Source of the DNA: an uncultured bacterium | GTDB taxonomy: Bacteria > Bacillota > Clostridia > Lachnospirales > Lachnospiraceae | Assembly (NCBI GenBank): GCA_905216215.1 | Contig: CAJMSZ010000007.1 | Span: 4,194-68,193, forward strand | Direction: 5' to 3' | Length of the DNA stretch: 64,000 nt | Shown here: one piece after another, positions 46,391 to 57,037 of the stretch | How positions within the stretch are numbered: position 1 is the first letter of the stretch | Layout: each line of letters opens with the position of its first letter | Program-made: the position numbers and the translations under genes | Notes under the pieces: model-generated | Database searches by the model: none | What the model was told of the DNA's origin: nothing | Seen by the model: only the letters and a program-made list of their open reading frames with translations

Positions 46391-47588
46391 AAGGTTCAAA
46401 TGTTACCTGAATTGGACAGATTTCTGATTTGGTTCCTACCCGCATATTTGGACCGAAGATGCCAACCCCGGAGGTGACGATATTATGCATCTTGTCTTTC
46501 TTCAAATATCCGCAGGCATTCTCCCACATGAATCGGATGGTGAGATTGCCGGGGAACATTTGTCCGTCATGGGTATGTCCGCACAAATCTAAATCCACTC
46601 CGGCATCAGAAAGTTCGGAAAGTTCCTTTGGCTGATGATCGATGACAAGGATAGGCTTGCTCTTATCCATGGTATCCGTAATTTCCTGTGGGCTCATACG
46701 GGTATTGATGTCTTTCCCCGGGCGGGAGGCATCTGCCCGTCCGAACAGATAAAAGCTGTCATCAATAAGAACTCCTTCATCGTGCAATAACGTAATATTT
46801 GATTTTGCCAGGAATTCATCCATTCGTGGGTCACTGGCTTTCTCTTCACCCTTTGCGTGGAAGGTAAATCCGGCCAATATTTTTTCTTCAATATCGTGAT
46901 TTCCATAACAGGCATAGACACCATATTTACTCTGAATACCCCGAAGGATTTCTTCTAATTCCTCCGGGTCTTTTAAAGCTTCATATTCATTGTCAAAAAT
47001 ATCTCCGGCAATAACAACTAAGTCTGGGTCTTGTGCATTGATTTTATGAACCATGTTGGAAATATGTTTTGTTCCAATATTGTAACCCATGTGCAAATCA
47101 GCCACCAGAACAACATTTAAAGAAGTGAGAGAACCGGCAGCTTTGTGTACCGTCACTTTGTATGGAGTGGTTCGGATAATCCTTGCATTAATCAGTCCCC
47201 AGGTGCTGAGTACAATGACGACAATGGCACAGACACTTCCTGCCACTGCGAAAAACTGTCTGGTATGCAACACAGGATTTCCCTGAATACGTGGATTCAG
47301 GTTTAGTAGAATTCGCAGGAAATCAGCAGTTAAGATGGCGAGAGACAGATAAAGCAGTGCGCCCAGCCAGTAGTTTCCGATTAGTTTGCAAATCCGTTTT
47401 CCCTCCCCCTCGGGAAGTAGAAAGCCCGAGAGAAGAGAAGTGGCAAGGAAAATATAGAGAATGGTAAAGCCGACCTTTATGATCGGATGTTCACATATTT
47501 GATGACAGGCAGCCATCCATCGCAGGATGCGAATCAGAAGATAGGCATTAAGTATGATATAAATCGGTGACAGATAAAGTGCTAACAT
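46389..47588 (-). CDS. Membrane-bound metallophosphoesterase
   Basis: The 399-residue protein has four to five N-terminal helices (to about residue 150) followed by a calcineurin-type phosphoesterase domain. Metal-site motifs are DLHMG (D-x-H), GDIFDN (GD), YGNHD (GNHD), and GHTHDGQ (GHxH). It is similar in plan to YkuE/YaeI-type enzymes that act at the membrane, for example on UDP-diacylglucosamine or other lipid-linked phosphates; the substrate is not certain. ATG 47588 (MLALYLSPIYI) follows GGGAAGGGA. The gene is divergent from the helicase gene. Confidence 0.85.
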   Translation of the reverse strand: MLALYLSPIYIILNAYLLIRILRWMAACHQICEHPIIKVGFTILYIFLATSLLSGFLLPEGEGKRICKLIGNYWLGALLYLSLAILTADFLRILLNLNPRIQGNPVLHTRQFFAVAGSVCAIVVIVLSTWGLINARIIRTTPYKVTVHKAAGSLTSLNVVLVADLHMGYNIGTKHISNMVHKINAQDPDLVVIAGDIFDNEYEALKDPEELEEILRGIQSKYGVYACYGNHDIEEKILAGFTFHAKGEEKASDPRMDEFLAKSNITLLHDEGVLIDDSFYLFGRADASRPGKDINTRMSPQEITDTMDKSKPILVIDHQPKELSELSDAGVDLDLCGHTHDGQMFPGNLTIRFMWENACGYLKKDKMHNIVTSGVGIFGPNMRVGTKSEICPIQVTFEP

Positions 47589-47831
47589 AATCTGTAATTC
47601 CCTTCCCTTCATTTGGATATTTTGAAGAATAAATCGAGTCTGTGACAAAAAGCAATAACAATCCAATGCACAGAGGCATGCGGATTTTCATTTCAGGCTA
47701 TGTTTCGCGGTTTTCTTTATCTCTTTTCGTGTCATGTCACGGATTCTCCTTTGTAGTCATTTGTTCAAGTATAAGCTTGTCGTTTGGAAAAATCAATAGA
47801 TGGGGAATTATGGGTGGGAAAATCTTTTTTC

Positions 47832-47860
47832 TTAACTGGAATAAGAATTTACGTTATAGT
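47832..47860 (+). promoter_or_regulatory. Candidate promoter of the SNF2 helicase gene
   Basis: TTAACT (47832-47837), 17 bases, TATAGT (47855-47860). The GTG start lies about 50 bases downstream. Confidence 0.5.
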
Positions 47861-47908
47861 ATAATAAAAGAAGTTGCAAATTGTCAGAGGAATGGTGTGG
47901 AAGAGATT

Positions 47909-50900
47909 GTGAACTGGAAAAGAAGATTTCAGGCGTTAGTCCTGGAAAGAGGAAATAGATATTATAAAGAAAACCGGGTACAGAACTTCCGTTACGAAGA
48001 TGAGGAATATCGCGCACGTATTATTGGGAGTGCTTCTTATAATGTTGAAATAAAAATTAAAAATGATGATCTTGTTTTTGCAAGGTGTTCCTGCCCGCAT
48101 GCGGCAAAAGGAAATTATTGTAAACACATGGCTGCGTTAATGTATGCCATAGACGATAAAGGCGAAGAAGCAAAAAGGCAGGCATTGGAACGGAATGCGA
48201 CGAAGATACAGCCATTTCAGATTTCGGAGGATGCGTACCAGTATTTTGATCTTGGAAGAATACTGAAAGATAAAGTGGTTTGGGAAAAGCAGTATGAGGA
48301 TGCGAAGAAGCTGGTGGAGTCTGGAGATATCGTACTTGAGAATTTGGAGGTGGGGTATCACCGTTTTGCAGACGGAGTTATCTTATGTGCAAAAGCAGAG
48401 GGATATGTGAAGGAAAGAAATTATAACAGAAGGATGTCTGCCATTTTTGACAGGGAACATCTTATACAGGCAAGCTGTGGAGCACTTGGATGTTATGGAG
48501 CTTATAGTACATTCTATCAGGCCAGTTCCGCACTTTGTGTACATTTACTGGCGTTCTTCTTTTTGATTGATGCCTATTTGAAAAAATACAATCCGGGAGA
48601 TTCCACTGACCTTGGCGGGCGGATGATCCTGAATAATTTCCGGAGTCAGTATGCGAAAAACGTGATCGCTGACCAGATGAATCAGGTGATGGATTTTAAG
48701 CTGGAATCTGTGCTGGAGCGGGACATGGATGGACTTTATGTGTCCTTTAAAGCGGGAGTGGACAAGCTGTATGTGCTGAAAAACATCAGAGATTTTCTGG
48801 AACAATATGAAAATCAGGAAGAGATGTCTTTTGGAACGAAATCAGAAATCGATTTTGCGAAACACCGGGTGGATGAGGACTCGCAGAAGATATTTACCTA
48901 TATAGAGCATATTGTAAAAGAGGAAAACAGGCGGACAGAATACAATAGGATGTCGATGCATTTCTATTATGAGCCACATGAGATTAAGAATCGTATTCCG
49001 TTATACGGAGAACGGCTGGATACCTTTTACGATATATATGAAGGACAAAGTATCGCGTTTACCGATAAAAGTGGACGAAAGGCAGTCAAATCTACGATAA
49101 CATTGAAAGAAGGAAAGCCGAATATCCGGTTGAAAATTGAAAAGGATATGGATCAGGAGCAGATTTTCCACGGAATCAAGGTCAAAGGGAGTATTCCGGA
49201 TTTCATTATGGGAGATGGCTATCGCTACTATTTTAAGAAGGATGCATTCTGCAGAATCAATAACGAGACGCTGCATGAGATTCAGCCACTTATGGAGATG
49301 AGTGAGGGTGGAAAGATTTCCTTTTCTGTAGGACGAAGGAATCTGTCAGAGTTTTATCATCAGATGCTTCCTGTCTTAAAACGCAATCTGACGGTTGAGG
49401 AAACGGAGAAAGAAGAAATTGCGGAATACATTCCACCGGAAGCGGAATTTCTGTTCTACCTGGATGCAGAAGAAGGAAGAATTCTTTGCAGACCAAGAGC
49501 ACGGTATGGGGCAGAAGAAGTCTCTCTGATGGAGCATTATAAGGAAGACTGTGTTTTTCAGATATTCCGGAATACAAGCAGAGAAGAAGAAATCCTGTTT
49601 TGTCTGCAGCAATATTTTCCAGAGATTGATGTGGAAGAGGAGGAACTTCTGACAGGAGAGTCGGATGATGATGTACTACGTTTCCTGGATACCGGATTGG
49701 ACAGACTGATGGCTCTCGGAGAAGTGCAGGTGACGGAGAAATTCCGCAGTATCAATGTGCGTAAGATACCGAAAATGAAGGTCGGTGTGTCCATGGAAAG
49801 TGACCTTATGAATCTTTCCATATCCAGTGATGACCTGACCCAGGAAGAACTGTTGGAAATCCTGCAGAGTTACAAATACAAGAAGAAATATTACCGGCTG
49901 AGACAGGGCGGCTTTGTTGCGGTGGACGAGGAAGATATGGAAATGCTGTCCCAGATGATGGAGACCTTACAGGTTTCACCGAAGGAATTTGTGAAGGGAA
50001 ATATGCAGATTCCTGTTTACCGTGCGCTATACCTCAATAAGATGCTGGAACAGGGCGAGAATGTTTATTTAAACAGAGACAGCCATTTCAAAAAACTGAT
50101 CAAAGAATTTAAAACCATCGAAGACTCGGACTATGAAGTTCCGGAGAGCCTTGCCGATGTTATGAGGAATTATCAAAAAGACGGATTCAAATGGATGAAA
50201 ACACTGGAGCAGTATCATTTTGGCGGAATTCTGGCAGATGATATGGGACTTGGAAAGACGTTGCAGATGATTTCCGTGCTGCTGGCTGCAAAACAGAGTG
50301 GCGCAAGCGGTACGTCACTGATCGTGGCACCGGCATCGCTGGTATTTAACTGGGGAGACGAGTTTGCAAGATTTGCACCGGAATTAAAGGTGCAATTGAT
50401 TGTCGGAACGCAGAAAGAACGGGCGGAGCTGATCCGAGATTATCAAAATACGGATGTATTTGTGACATCTTATGATCTGTTGAAACGCGATATCACAGAA
50501 TATGAGGATATAAAGTTTAGTTATCAGGTGCTGGATGAGGCGCAGTATATCAAAAACCACAGCACCGCAGCCGCAAAATCTGTGAAAATCATAAAAAGCA
50601 GTTATCGTTATGCACTGACCGGTACACCAATCGAGAATCGCTTAAGTGAACTGTGGAGTATTTTTGATTATCTGATGCCCGGATTTTTGTACAGTTATGA
50701 CAGGTTCCGAAAAGAAATCGAGACACCAATTGTAAAGCATAAAGAGGAGAAAGTATCAGGGAAATTCTGCAAAACGGGATGCCTGCATGGAACTGATTGA
50801 AAGGAGGGTGAGCATAAAATCCTGTTATTTTCCCAGTTTACCACTATGTTGGAACTGTTGGAGCAGGATTTGAAGAAAGCAGGTATTTCTTATTATAAGA

Positions 50901-51274
50901 TTACAGGTGCTACTCCGAAAGAAAAACGGGTAGAGATGGTAAATATCTTTAATCAGGACACAACTCCGGTATTTCTGATTTCACTGAAAGCGGGTGGAAC
51001 CGGACTGAACTTAACCGGAGCCGATGTTGTGATTCATTATGATCCATGGTGGAATCTGGCAGTGCAGAATCAGGCGACAGACCGGGCATACCGAATTGGA
51101 CAGACAAAGATTGTGTCCGTTTATAAACTCATCGTGAAAGGAACCATAGAAGAAAAAATTCTGAAGATGCAGGAAAGCAAGCATCAGCTTGCCGATGAAA
51201 TCCTAAGTGGAGAAACCGGCAGCATCACACAGATGAGTAAGGACGAATTATTAGAGTTATTTGAAGGAGAATAG
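47909..51274 (+). pseudogene. SWIM zinc-finger SNF2-family helicase, broken by an internal deletion and frameshift
   Basis: From GTG 47909 (MNWKRRFQALVLERGNRYY) the protein has a SWIM finger (CSCPHAAKGNYCKH), a long middle region and the first helicase domain (Walker A DDMGLGKTLQ; motif II DEAQYIKN; motif III ALTGTPIENRL). The frame stops at 50800. The C-terminal helicase part (ILLFSQFTTML, then GGTGLNLTGAD, DRAYRIGQ) resumes at about 50801 and ends at 51274. Between them about 35 bases read in a third frame as SAKRDACMELIER, normally the start of motif IV. So about 130-150 codons are missing, and a small second indel follows. The product cannot work as an ATPase motor unless the pieces are repaired. 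Confidence 0.85.
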
Positions 51275-51278
51275 AAAC

Positions 51279-53003
51279 ATGCATACACTAAAGAAATTTA
51301 TTCAATATTATGCACCGTATAAGGCGGTGTTTTTTCTGGATTTAATCTGTGCGGCATTAATCAGTCTGGTGGATCTTGCGTTTCCACAGATACTCAGAAC
51401 CTTGACTAAAACCTTGTTTACAGAAGATGCATCCAGAATTTTAAGTTCCCTGCTTCCAATCGCAGTTGGACTTTTTCTTATGTACATTGTCCAGACATTT
51501 TGCAAATATTATGTCAGCTATCAGGGGCATATGATGGGAGCCCGGATGGAAAGGGATATGAGGCAGCAGTTGTTCGACCATTATGAAAAGCTGTCTTTTT
51601 CCTACTATGATCAGAATAATTCCGGACAGATGATGAGCAAGCTGGTGTCTGATTTATTCGATATTTCAGAATTTGCTCATCATGGGCCGGAGAACTTATT
51701 TATCTCTGTGATTAAAATTGTAGGTTCTTTTACCTTTTTGTTCCTGATTAACTGGAGACTTGCCATCCCACTATTGATGATGGTTGTGTTCATGCTGATT
51801 TTTTCCTATGGGCAGAACAAACAAATGCAGGTAACTTTCATGGATAACCGCAAAAGAATCGGGGATGTGAATTCCAGTCTGCAGGATACCCTGTCGGGCA
51901 TCCGTGTGGTACAGTCCTTTGCAAATGAAGAGATTGAACGGGAAAAATTTATGCAGAGCAATGAGAACTTCCTGACATCCAAAAATGCAAACTATCATTG
52001 CATGGGAAGCTTTATGAGCGGAAACCTGTTCTTTCAGGGAATGATGTACCTGATTACATTGGTATTTGGTGGCTGGCTGATTGCACATGGTCAGATGGAC
52101 GTGGGTGATCTTGCCATGTATGCTCTTTATATCGGAATCTTTATCAGCCCGATTCAGATTCTGGTAGAGCTCACAGAAATGATGCAGAAAGGGCTTTCCG
52201 GTTTCCGGCGTTTCTTAGATGTGGTGGAGACGGAACCAGAGATCGTCAATGCGCCTGATGCAGAGCCGCTTCAGGAGGTGAAGGGGGATGTGGAATATGA
52301 CAATGTTTCCTTCCATTACAGCGATGATGATACACTTGTTTTAGATAAAGTTTCCTTTCAGATTCCGGCTGGAAAATCCATTGCGCTTGTTGGTCCTTCC
52401 GGAAGTGGAAAGACAACCATCTGCTCTATGCTTCCTCGTTTTTACGATGTGACCGGAGGAAAAATTACGATTGATGGAAAAGATGTCCGGAAACTGACAC
52501 TGGAAAGCCTGCGCAGCCAGATTGGGCTGGTGCAGCAGGATGTGTATCTGTTCTGCGGAACGATTAAGGAGAACATTTCCTATGGAAAGCCGGGCGCGTC
52601 CATGGATGAAATCATAGATGCGGCAAAGAAAGCAAATATTCATGACTTTATCATGTCCCTTCCGGATGGGTATGACAGCTTTGTAGGAGAAAGAGGAACC
52701 CGTTTGTCGGGCGGACAGAAGCAGAGAATTTCCATTGCAAGGGTATTTCTTAAGAATCCGCCAATTTTGATTCTGGATGAAGCAACCAGTGCATTGGATA
52801 ACGAGAGTGAGCGCTGGATCCAGCAGAGCCTGGAAGAGCTGGCGAAGAACCGTACTACCATTACCATTGCACACAGACTTTCTACTATCCGCAATGCGGA
52901 TGAAATTCTGGTGGTTGCGAACAGTGGAATCGCAGAGCGGGGAAATCATAAAGAATTGCTGGAAAAAGGCGGAATTTACGCACACTATTATGAGATGTCA
53001 TAA
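51279..53003 (+). CDS. ABC transporter, fused membrane and ATPase domains (exporter type)
   Basis: The 574-residue half-transporter has six helices (about residues 15-310) and an ABC domain. Motifs: Walker A GPSGSGKTT, Q-loop VQQDVYLFCG, signature LSGGQKQR, Walker B ILILDEATSALD and H-loop IAHRLST. It works as a homodimer or with a partner; substrates in the family include drugs, lipids and peptides. Start ATG 51279 lies 9 bases after AAGGAG and 5 bases after the helicase stop. It appears fully intact although the gene before it is broken. A strong terminator follows. Confidence 0.9.
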   Translation: MHTLKKFIQYYAPYKAVFFLDLICAALISLVDLAFPQILRTLTKTLFTEDASRILSSLLPIAVGLFLMYIVQTFCKYYVSYQGHMMGARMERDMRQQLFDHYEKLSFSYYDQNNSGQMMSKLVSDLFDISEFAHHGPENLFISVIKIVGSFTFLFLINWRLAIPLLMMVVFMLIFSYGQNKQMQVTFMDNRKRIGDVNSSLQDTLSGIRVVQSFANEEIEREKFMQSNENFLTSKNANYHCMGSFMSGNLFFQGMMYLITLVFGGWLIAHGQMDVGDLAMYALYIGIFISPIQILVELTEMMQKGLSGFRRFLDVVETEPEIVNAPDAEPLQEVKGDVEYDNVSFHYSDDDTLVLDKVSFQIPAGKSIALVGPSGSGKTTICSMLPRFYDVTGGKITIDGKDVRKLTLESLRSQIGLVQQDVYLFCGTIKENISYGKPGASMDEIIDAAKKANIHDFIMSLPDGYDSFVGERGTRLSGGQKQRISIARVFLKNPPILILDEATSALDNESERWIQQSLEELAKNRTTITIAHRLSTIRNADEILVVANSGIAERGNHKELLEKGGIYAHYYEMS

Positions 53004-53011
53004 TATGGGAT

Positions 53012-53056
53012 AAATTGCAAGATGAATGAAAAATCATTGATCTTGCAATTTTTTTT
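53012..53056 (+). terminator. Terminator after the ABC exporter
   Basis: A stem of 18 pairs with one mismatch: AAATTGCAAGAT (53012-53023) with ATCTTGCAATTT (53040-53051), extended inside by AATGA/TCATT, with T run. Confidence 0.9.
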
Positions 53057-53079
53057 AAAATGTAAGTTATCTTAGCTCA

Positions 53080-53277
53080 GGTGGACTGGTTCTTGATAAT
53101 ATCAGTCCAGTAATCGAAGGTCTGGAAGCAAATAAGGTTTACTGCAAGAAACAGACCGTGACGATTACAGAAACTTATATAAATACCATAAAAGTAAACG
53201 AAAATCCGGTAAATCTCGATGAGAACGGTCAGTTTACGCTTGAGCCTGTGAATGGAGAACATAATCAGTTCGCACTC
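53080..53277 (+). pseudogene. Fragment of an Ig-like cell-surface protein
   Basis: One frame reads DNISPVIEGLEANKVYC, then VTITETYINTIKVNENPV and LDENGQFTLEP, the pattern of bacterial Ig-like repeats in clostridial surface proteins. There is no start or ribosome site. The frame opens just after the terminator, and the similarity ends near 53270, so both ends are missing. The 53004-53415 gap otherwise holds the terminator and the promoter of the next gene. Confidence 0.6.
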
Positions 53278-53365
53278 TGGTTGATGTTACTGCTTCCCCC
53301 TTTTCGCGTGATTGGGATAGAGATGTCTTGCGGGGGATTATCAGAGGTGCAATATTGTGGAAGAG

Positions 53366-53375
53366 ATGGTATAAT
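53366..53375 (+). promoter_or_regulatory. Extended -10 promoter of the AlkD-like gene
   Basis: ATGG-TATAAT with TATAAT at 53370-53375 and a TGG extension; no convincing -35. About 40 bases before the ATG. Confidence 0.5.
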
Positions 53376-53415
53376 GAGAGGCAGTAGATAAGGAAAATAT
53401 GAGGAGTAAAATAAA

Positions 53416-54123
53416 ATGGAACGAGAGAGTATCATTCGCAATGTACAACAGCAACTTTTTGAATTGCAGGATTTGAAATACCGGGATTTTCATACGAGTC
53501 TTCTTCCGACAGTGGACAAGGAAAGAATCATTGGTGTGCGGACTCCGGCGCTTCGTGCATTTGCTAAACAGTATGGAAAGACGGAGGAATCTAAGGAGTT
53601 TTTAAAGGTGCTTCCCCATCAGTATTATGAAGAGAATAACCTGCACGGTCTTTTGATTGAGCAGATTAAGGATTATGAAGAATGTCTGAGAGAACTGGAG
53701 AGATTTCTTCCATATATCGATAATTGGGCTACCTGTGATATGCTGGCTGTAAGAACAGTGAAGAAACATTTGGATGTATTTATAAAGGAGATATATCGTT
53801 GGATAGAGTCAGAGCATTCTTACATCATACGTTTTGCAATTGGTATGCTGATGCGATATTATCTGGATGAAGAATTCAAACTGGAATATGCACAGAAAGT
53901 GGCAGAAGTCAGTTCGGAGGAATATTATGTGAATATGATGCGGGCGTGGTATTTTGCTACCGCACTTGCAAAGCAGTACGAACAAGTGCTGCCCTTTATC
54001 GAGGAAAAGAGGCTTGATGTGTGGACACATAACAAAACTATTCAGAAAGCAGTGGAAAGTTATCGGATTACACCGGAGCAGAAGGAGCATTTAAAGAGTT
54101 TGAAGATTAAGAACAAATTTTGA
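53416..54123 (+). CDS. AlkD-like DNA alkylation repair protein
   Basis: The 235-residue all-helical protein is of the AlkC/AlkD HEAT-repeat family, DNA glycosylases that remove N3- and N7-alkylated bases without base flipping. Typical segments: IIGVRTPALRAFAKQ, NNLHGLLIEQIKDYE, LPYIDNWATCDML (with the conserved W and D), and YIIRFAIGMLMRYYL. A GAGGAG ribosome site precedes ATG 53416. It is monocistronic and intact, with an extended -10 promoter. An enzymatic role is inferred from the family; some homologues have only DNA-binding roles. Confidence 0.85.
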   Translation: MERESIIRNVQQQLFELQDLKYRDFHTSLLPTVDKERIIGVRTPALRAFAKQYGKTEESKEFLKVLPHQYYEENNLHGLLIEQIKDYEECLRELERFLPYIDNWATCDMLAVRTVKKHLDVFIKEIYRWIESEHSYIIRFAIGMLMRYYLDEEFKLEYAQKVAEVSSEEYYVNMMRAWYFATALAKQYEQVLPFIEEKRLDVWTHNKTIQKAVESYRITPEQKEHLKSLKIKNKF

Positions 54124-54136
54124 GGTAAAGGCTAAT

Positions 54137-54246
54137 ATGAAGGAAATGACGGTGGAGAAAAGTGAACAATTGAAAAAATAGAGTTATCAGATTTTTATGC
54201 CATTTGGACGAAATATCCAGATGGCTATTTCTTTGTCAACCTATAA
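54137..54246 (+). pseudogene. Possible small-gene remnant with an A-run indel
   Basis: ATG 54137 opens 14 codons (MKEMTVEKSEQLKK) to a TAG, but adding one A to the run of six at 54173-54178 would continue as IELSDFYAIWTKYPDGYFF to a TAA at 54246. The protein-like reading across the run suggests a short gene or fragment. The family is unknown. Confidence 0.3.
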
Positions 54247-54327
54247 AATTGACACATTTTGTATAAAAAGACGTCTTTCATATTTTCCCTATTTTTCGTA
54301 CAAATGGTATTATCAAAAAATTTTTGA

Positions 54328-54477
54328 GAGAGCATAAAGGGAGTTTTCCTGCATAGGCTTTGTGACAAGGTAGCAATTATCAAAGGTGGAAAGCTAATCC
54401 GCTCCGGCACTATGGAAGAAGTGAAGGGCGATGAGTCACTGGAGACGGTATTTCTGGAAATGGAGGAAGAGGCATGA
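54328..54477 (+). pseudogene. ABC-2-type transporter ATPase, only the C-terminus remains
   Basis: About 40 residues read as the end of an ABC ATPase (RLCDKVAIIKGGKLIRSG, MEEVKGDESLETVFLEM). There is no Walker A, signature motif or Walker B, and no start codon, so nearly all the ATPase gene is missing. The TGA overlaps the permease ATG by ATGA, showing that the two formed one translationally coupled operon before the deletion. Confidence 0.7.
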
Positions 54478-55636
54478 TCCGCATTTTAGTGAAAAAGCAG
54501 ATGGCGGAAATTTTCCGTGGTTATTTTTACAATGCAAAGAAGAATAAGGCATATTCCCAAGCGAGAACCGTATTGCTGATCTTTGCGTTTGTTTTGTTGA
54601 TGGTGGGTGTAATCGGTGGTATGTTCTTTGCGCTTTCCCTGGTTCTTTGTGAACCCATGAGTGCAGTGGGAATGGATTGGATGTATTTTGCCCTGATGGG
54701 TTTTACCTCTGTTTTTCTGGGTGCATTTGGCAGCGTATTTAATACATTTTCCAGCTTGTATTTATCCAAAGACAATGACTTGTTGCTGTCGATGCCGATA
54801 CTGGTCAATGCCATTATGGTATCAAGGCTGCTCAGCGTATATCTGATGGGACTGATGTACTCAGCTTCCGTGATCCTGACAGCAGTTCTTCTTGCTTTGT
54901 CGATTGTTGTGTGGCTCGTGCTTTCACACAGTTTCTTAAATATTGCGACATCCTCCGGCTATACAGAGCGAAAGGTTTATCGGGAAAAAGCAGCAAAACA
55001 GAAAAGCATTTCGCGGGCATCACATTGTTGTGGAAGGGTACTACAATGATTGTTGTTCTGGAAAGCATATTGGCAGGCCGGGACGGAGCGGTACAAGTGC
55101 TTCTGTGTGCACTGATTTGTATGGTGATTTCTATGAATGACATGTCGGCACCATCGGTTTCTCTGGAAGGAAAGAGTATTTGGCTTGCACAGTCACTACC
55201 GGTAGAACCATGGGCAGTACTGGAGGCAAAATTGCGTATGCAGCTCATTCTTACGGGAATTCCAACTTTGTTTTGTGTTGCATGTGCAATGGTGATTATA
55301 TCAGGAAGTCTGACAGAGAATGTGCTGTTTCTCCTGTGGGCGGCATCTGCGGTACTGTTTCTGGATCTGCTTGGTCTGTTCCTGGGAGTCCGGATGCCGA
55401 ATCTTACCTGGACCAACGAAACTGCACCAATCAAGCAGAGTGCCTGTGTAGCAGTGACCATGTTCAGTGAATTTGCGTACACCGTACTGGTTGCAGGGAT
55501 TTATTTTCTGACTAAGGCCGGACATTGGGGATTCTCGGTTTATATTGGTGTATTTACGGGTGTGACACTAATCGTGTGCATGCTGTTATACAGGTGGCTG
55601 AAACAAGAAGGAAGCAAGCGGTTTGCAAATTTGTAG
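54474..55636 (+). pseudogene. ABC-2-type transporter permease, with internal deletions and frameshift
   Basis: The first frame (ATG 54474, MIRILVKKQMAEIFRGYF) codes for about 180 residues with membrane helices and family segments (YLSKDNDLLLSMPILVNAI). It runs to ...KVYREKAAKQKSISRA, where the frame breaks near 55018. The C-terminal half continues in a second frame from about 55022 (LLWKG) to TAG 55636, with helices such as LILTGIPTLFCVACAMVII. Together they give some 385 residues, shorter than the roughly 530 usual for this family. Two internal segments (after MYSASVI and after LLWK) appear to be missing. It pairs with the lost ATPase upstream. Confidence 0.75.
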
Positions 55637-55726
55637 TTAGAAAAAAGTTGAGGGGTAAAGAAAAAAGTGGCTTACAAGTCAATTAGCACAAATGGGTAAA
55701 GTTCAATTATATAGTGACGCAGAATG

Positions 55727-57037
55727 TTAAGATTTCTTTTCCTTCGTGAAGCAGATCGACAGAACCGCAAACAGCATTAGAATATACTGATACCAACATT
55801 TGGTGATAACCTGAAACGGACTGTTCAGATTCTCCATCAGGGCGCAGGCAAACAGCATTTGTGCACCGTAAGGAAGAATCCCCTGAAAAATGCAGGCGAA
55901 AATATCCAGAAGTGATGCGGTGCGTTTCGGGTCTACTTCGTAGCGTTCGCTGATATCTTTGGCAATCGGGCTGGCGATTAGGATAGCGACGGTATTGTTG
56001 GCGGTTGCCATATTTGTCAAAGAAGTCATGGCTGCAATTCCGAGCTCAGCGGATTTGCGGCCTTTTATAATTTTGCTGATTTTCTGTAACAGCCAGTCGA
56101 TTCCCCCTTCTTTTTCTACCATCTTAGCAAGTCCACCGGTAATCATGGACAAGAGAAAGATTTCAAACATTCCCGTAAATCCGTTGTACACATGATTGGC
56201 CAGTTCCAGCACGGTGAAACTGTCGGCTGCGATTCCAACAATGCCGGAGAAAAGGATTCCACCTGTCAGTACGATAAATACATTTACCCCGAGAAGAGAA
56301 GCAATCAGCACGAAAAGATAAGGCAGAACCTTTATCAGGCTGTAGGAGTATTCCTGTACCTCAGGAACAACTTCTGGGTGACCGAATATTAACAGCAGGA
56401 TAACGGTGACAATCGCAGCGGGAAAGGAGATGGCAAAATTGGCACGGAATTTGTCTTTCATTTTAACTCCCTGTGTTCTTGTGGCAGCGATGGTCGTATC
56501 GGAAATCATGGACAGATTATCCCCGAACATAGCTCCTACGATGACAGCGCCTACCACAAGGGTTGTATTCAGACCTCCGGCGTTTGCAAGTCCGAGTGCG
56601 ATTGGAGTTACTGCGGTGACTGTTCCAACAGAAGTCCCTGTAGATATGGAAATAAATGCGGACATTACAAAGATACCGGCAGCAATATAATGCGGAGGAA
56701 TCACGGTCATTCCAAGATTTACCACGGAGTCAACACCGCCCATGGCAGAGGAAACTGAGGTAAATGCTCCTGCAAAGAGAAATACCATACACATGATCAT
56801 AATATTTTCATCTCCGCATCCCTTTAAGAATAGAGAAAGCTTTTCTTCAAAACTTCCTTTGAACAGCATAAATGCGACGATAATTCCGATAAATGAGGCA
56901 ATCGGAGCAGGCAATTGGTAGAAAGCCATCTCCATGCCTCTGGCATTGAGCACCATACCTGTAATCAGGTATACTCCAATAAAAATGAGAAAAGGAATCA
57001 GCGCGAGTCCATTTGCTTTTGAAGGTTTCTGTTCCAT
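55727..57037 (-). CDS. NhaC-family sodium/proton antiporter
   Basis: The 436-residue protein has about 11-12 membrane helices and the NhaC/ion-transporter pattern, with GTSVGTVTAVTPIALGLA, GAMFGDNLSMISDTTIAAT and NMATANNTVAILI. It exchanges sodium for protons, or in related members malate/lactate or another anion for sodium. Start ATG 57037 (MEQKPSKANGLAL) follows AAAGGAG. Upstream in-frame starts lack a site. It is convergent with the decayed ABC permease and divergent from the FW-domain gene. Confidence 0.87.
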   Translation of the reverse strand: MEQKPSKANGLALIPFLIFIGVYLITGMVLNARGMEMAFYQLPAPIASFIGIIVAFMLFKGSFEEKLSLFLKGCGDENIMIMCMVFLFAGAFTSVSSAMGGVDSVVNLGMTVIPPHYIAAGIFVMSAFISISTGTSVGTVTAVTPIALGLANAGGLNTTLVVGAVIVGAMFGDNLSMISDTTIAATRTQGVKMKDKFRANFAISFPAAIVTVILLLIFGHPEVVPEVQEYSYSLIKVLPYLFVLIASLLGVNVFIVLTGGILFSGIVGIAADSFTVLELANHVYNGFTGMFEIFLLSMITGGLAKMVEKEGGIDWLLQKISKIIKGRKSAELGIAAMTSLTNMATANNTVAILIASPIAKDISERYEVDPKRTASLLDIFACIFQGILPYGAQMLFACALMENLNSPFQVITKCWYQYILMLFAVLSICFTKEKKS

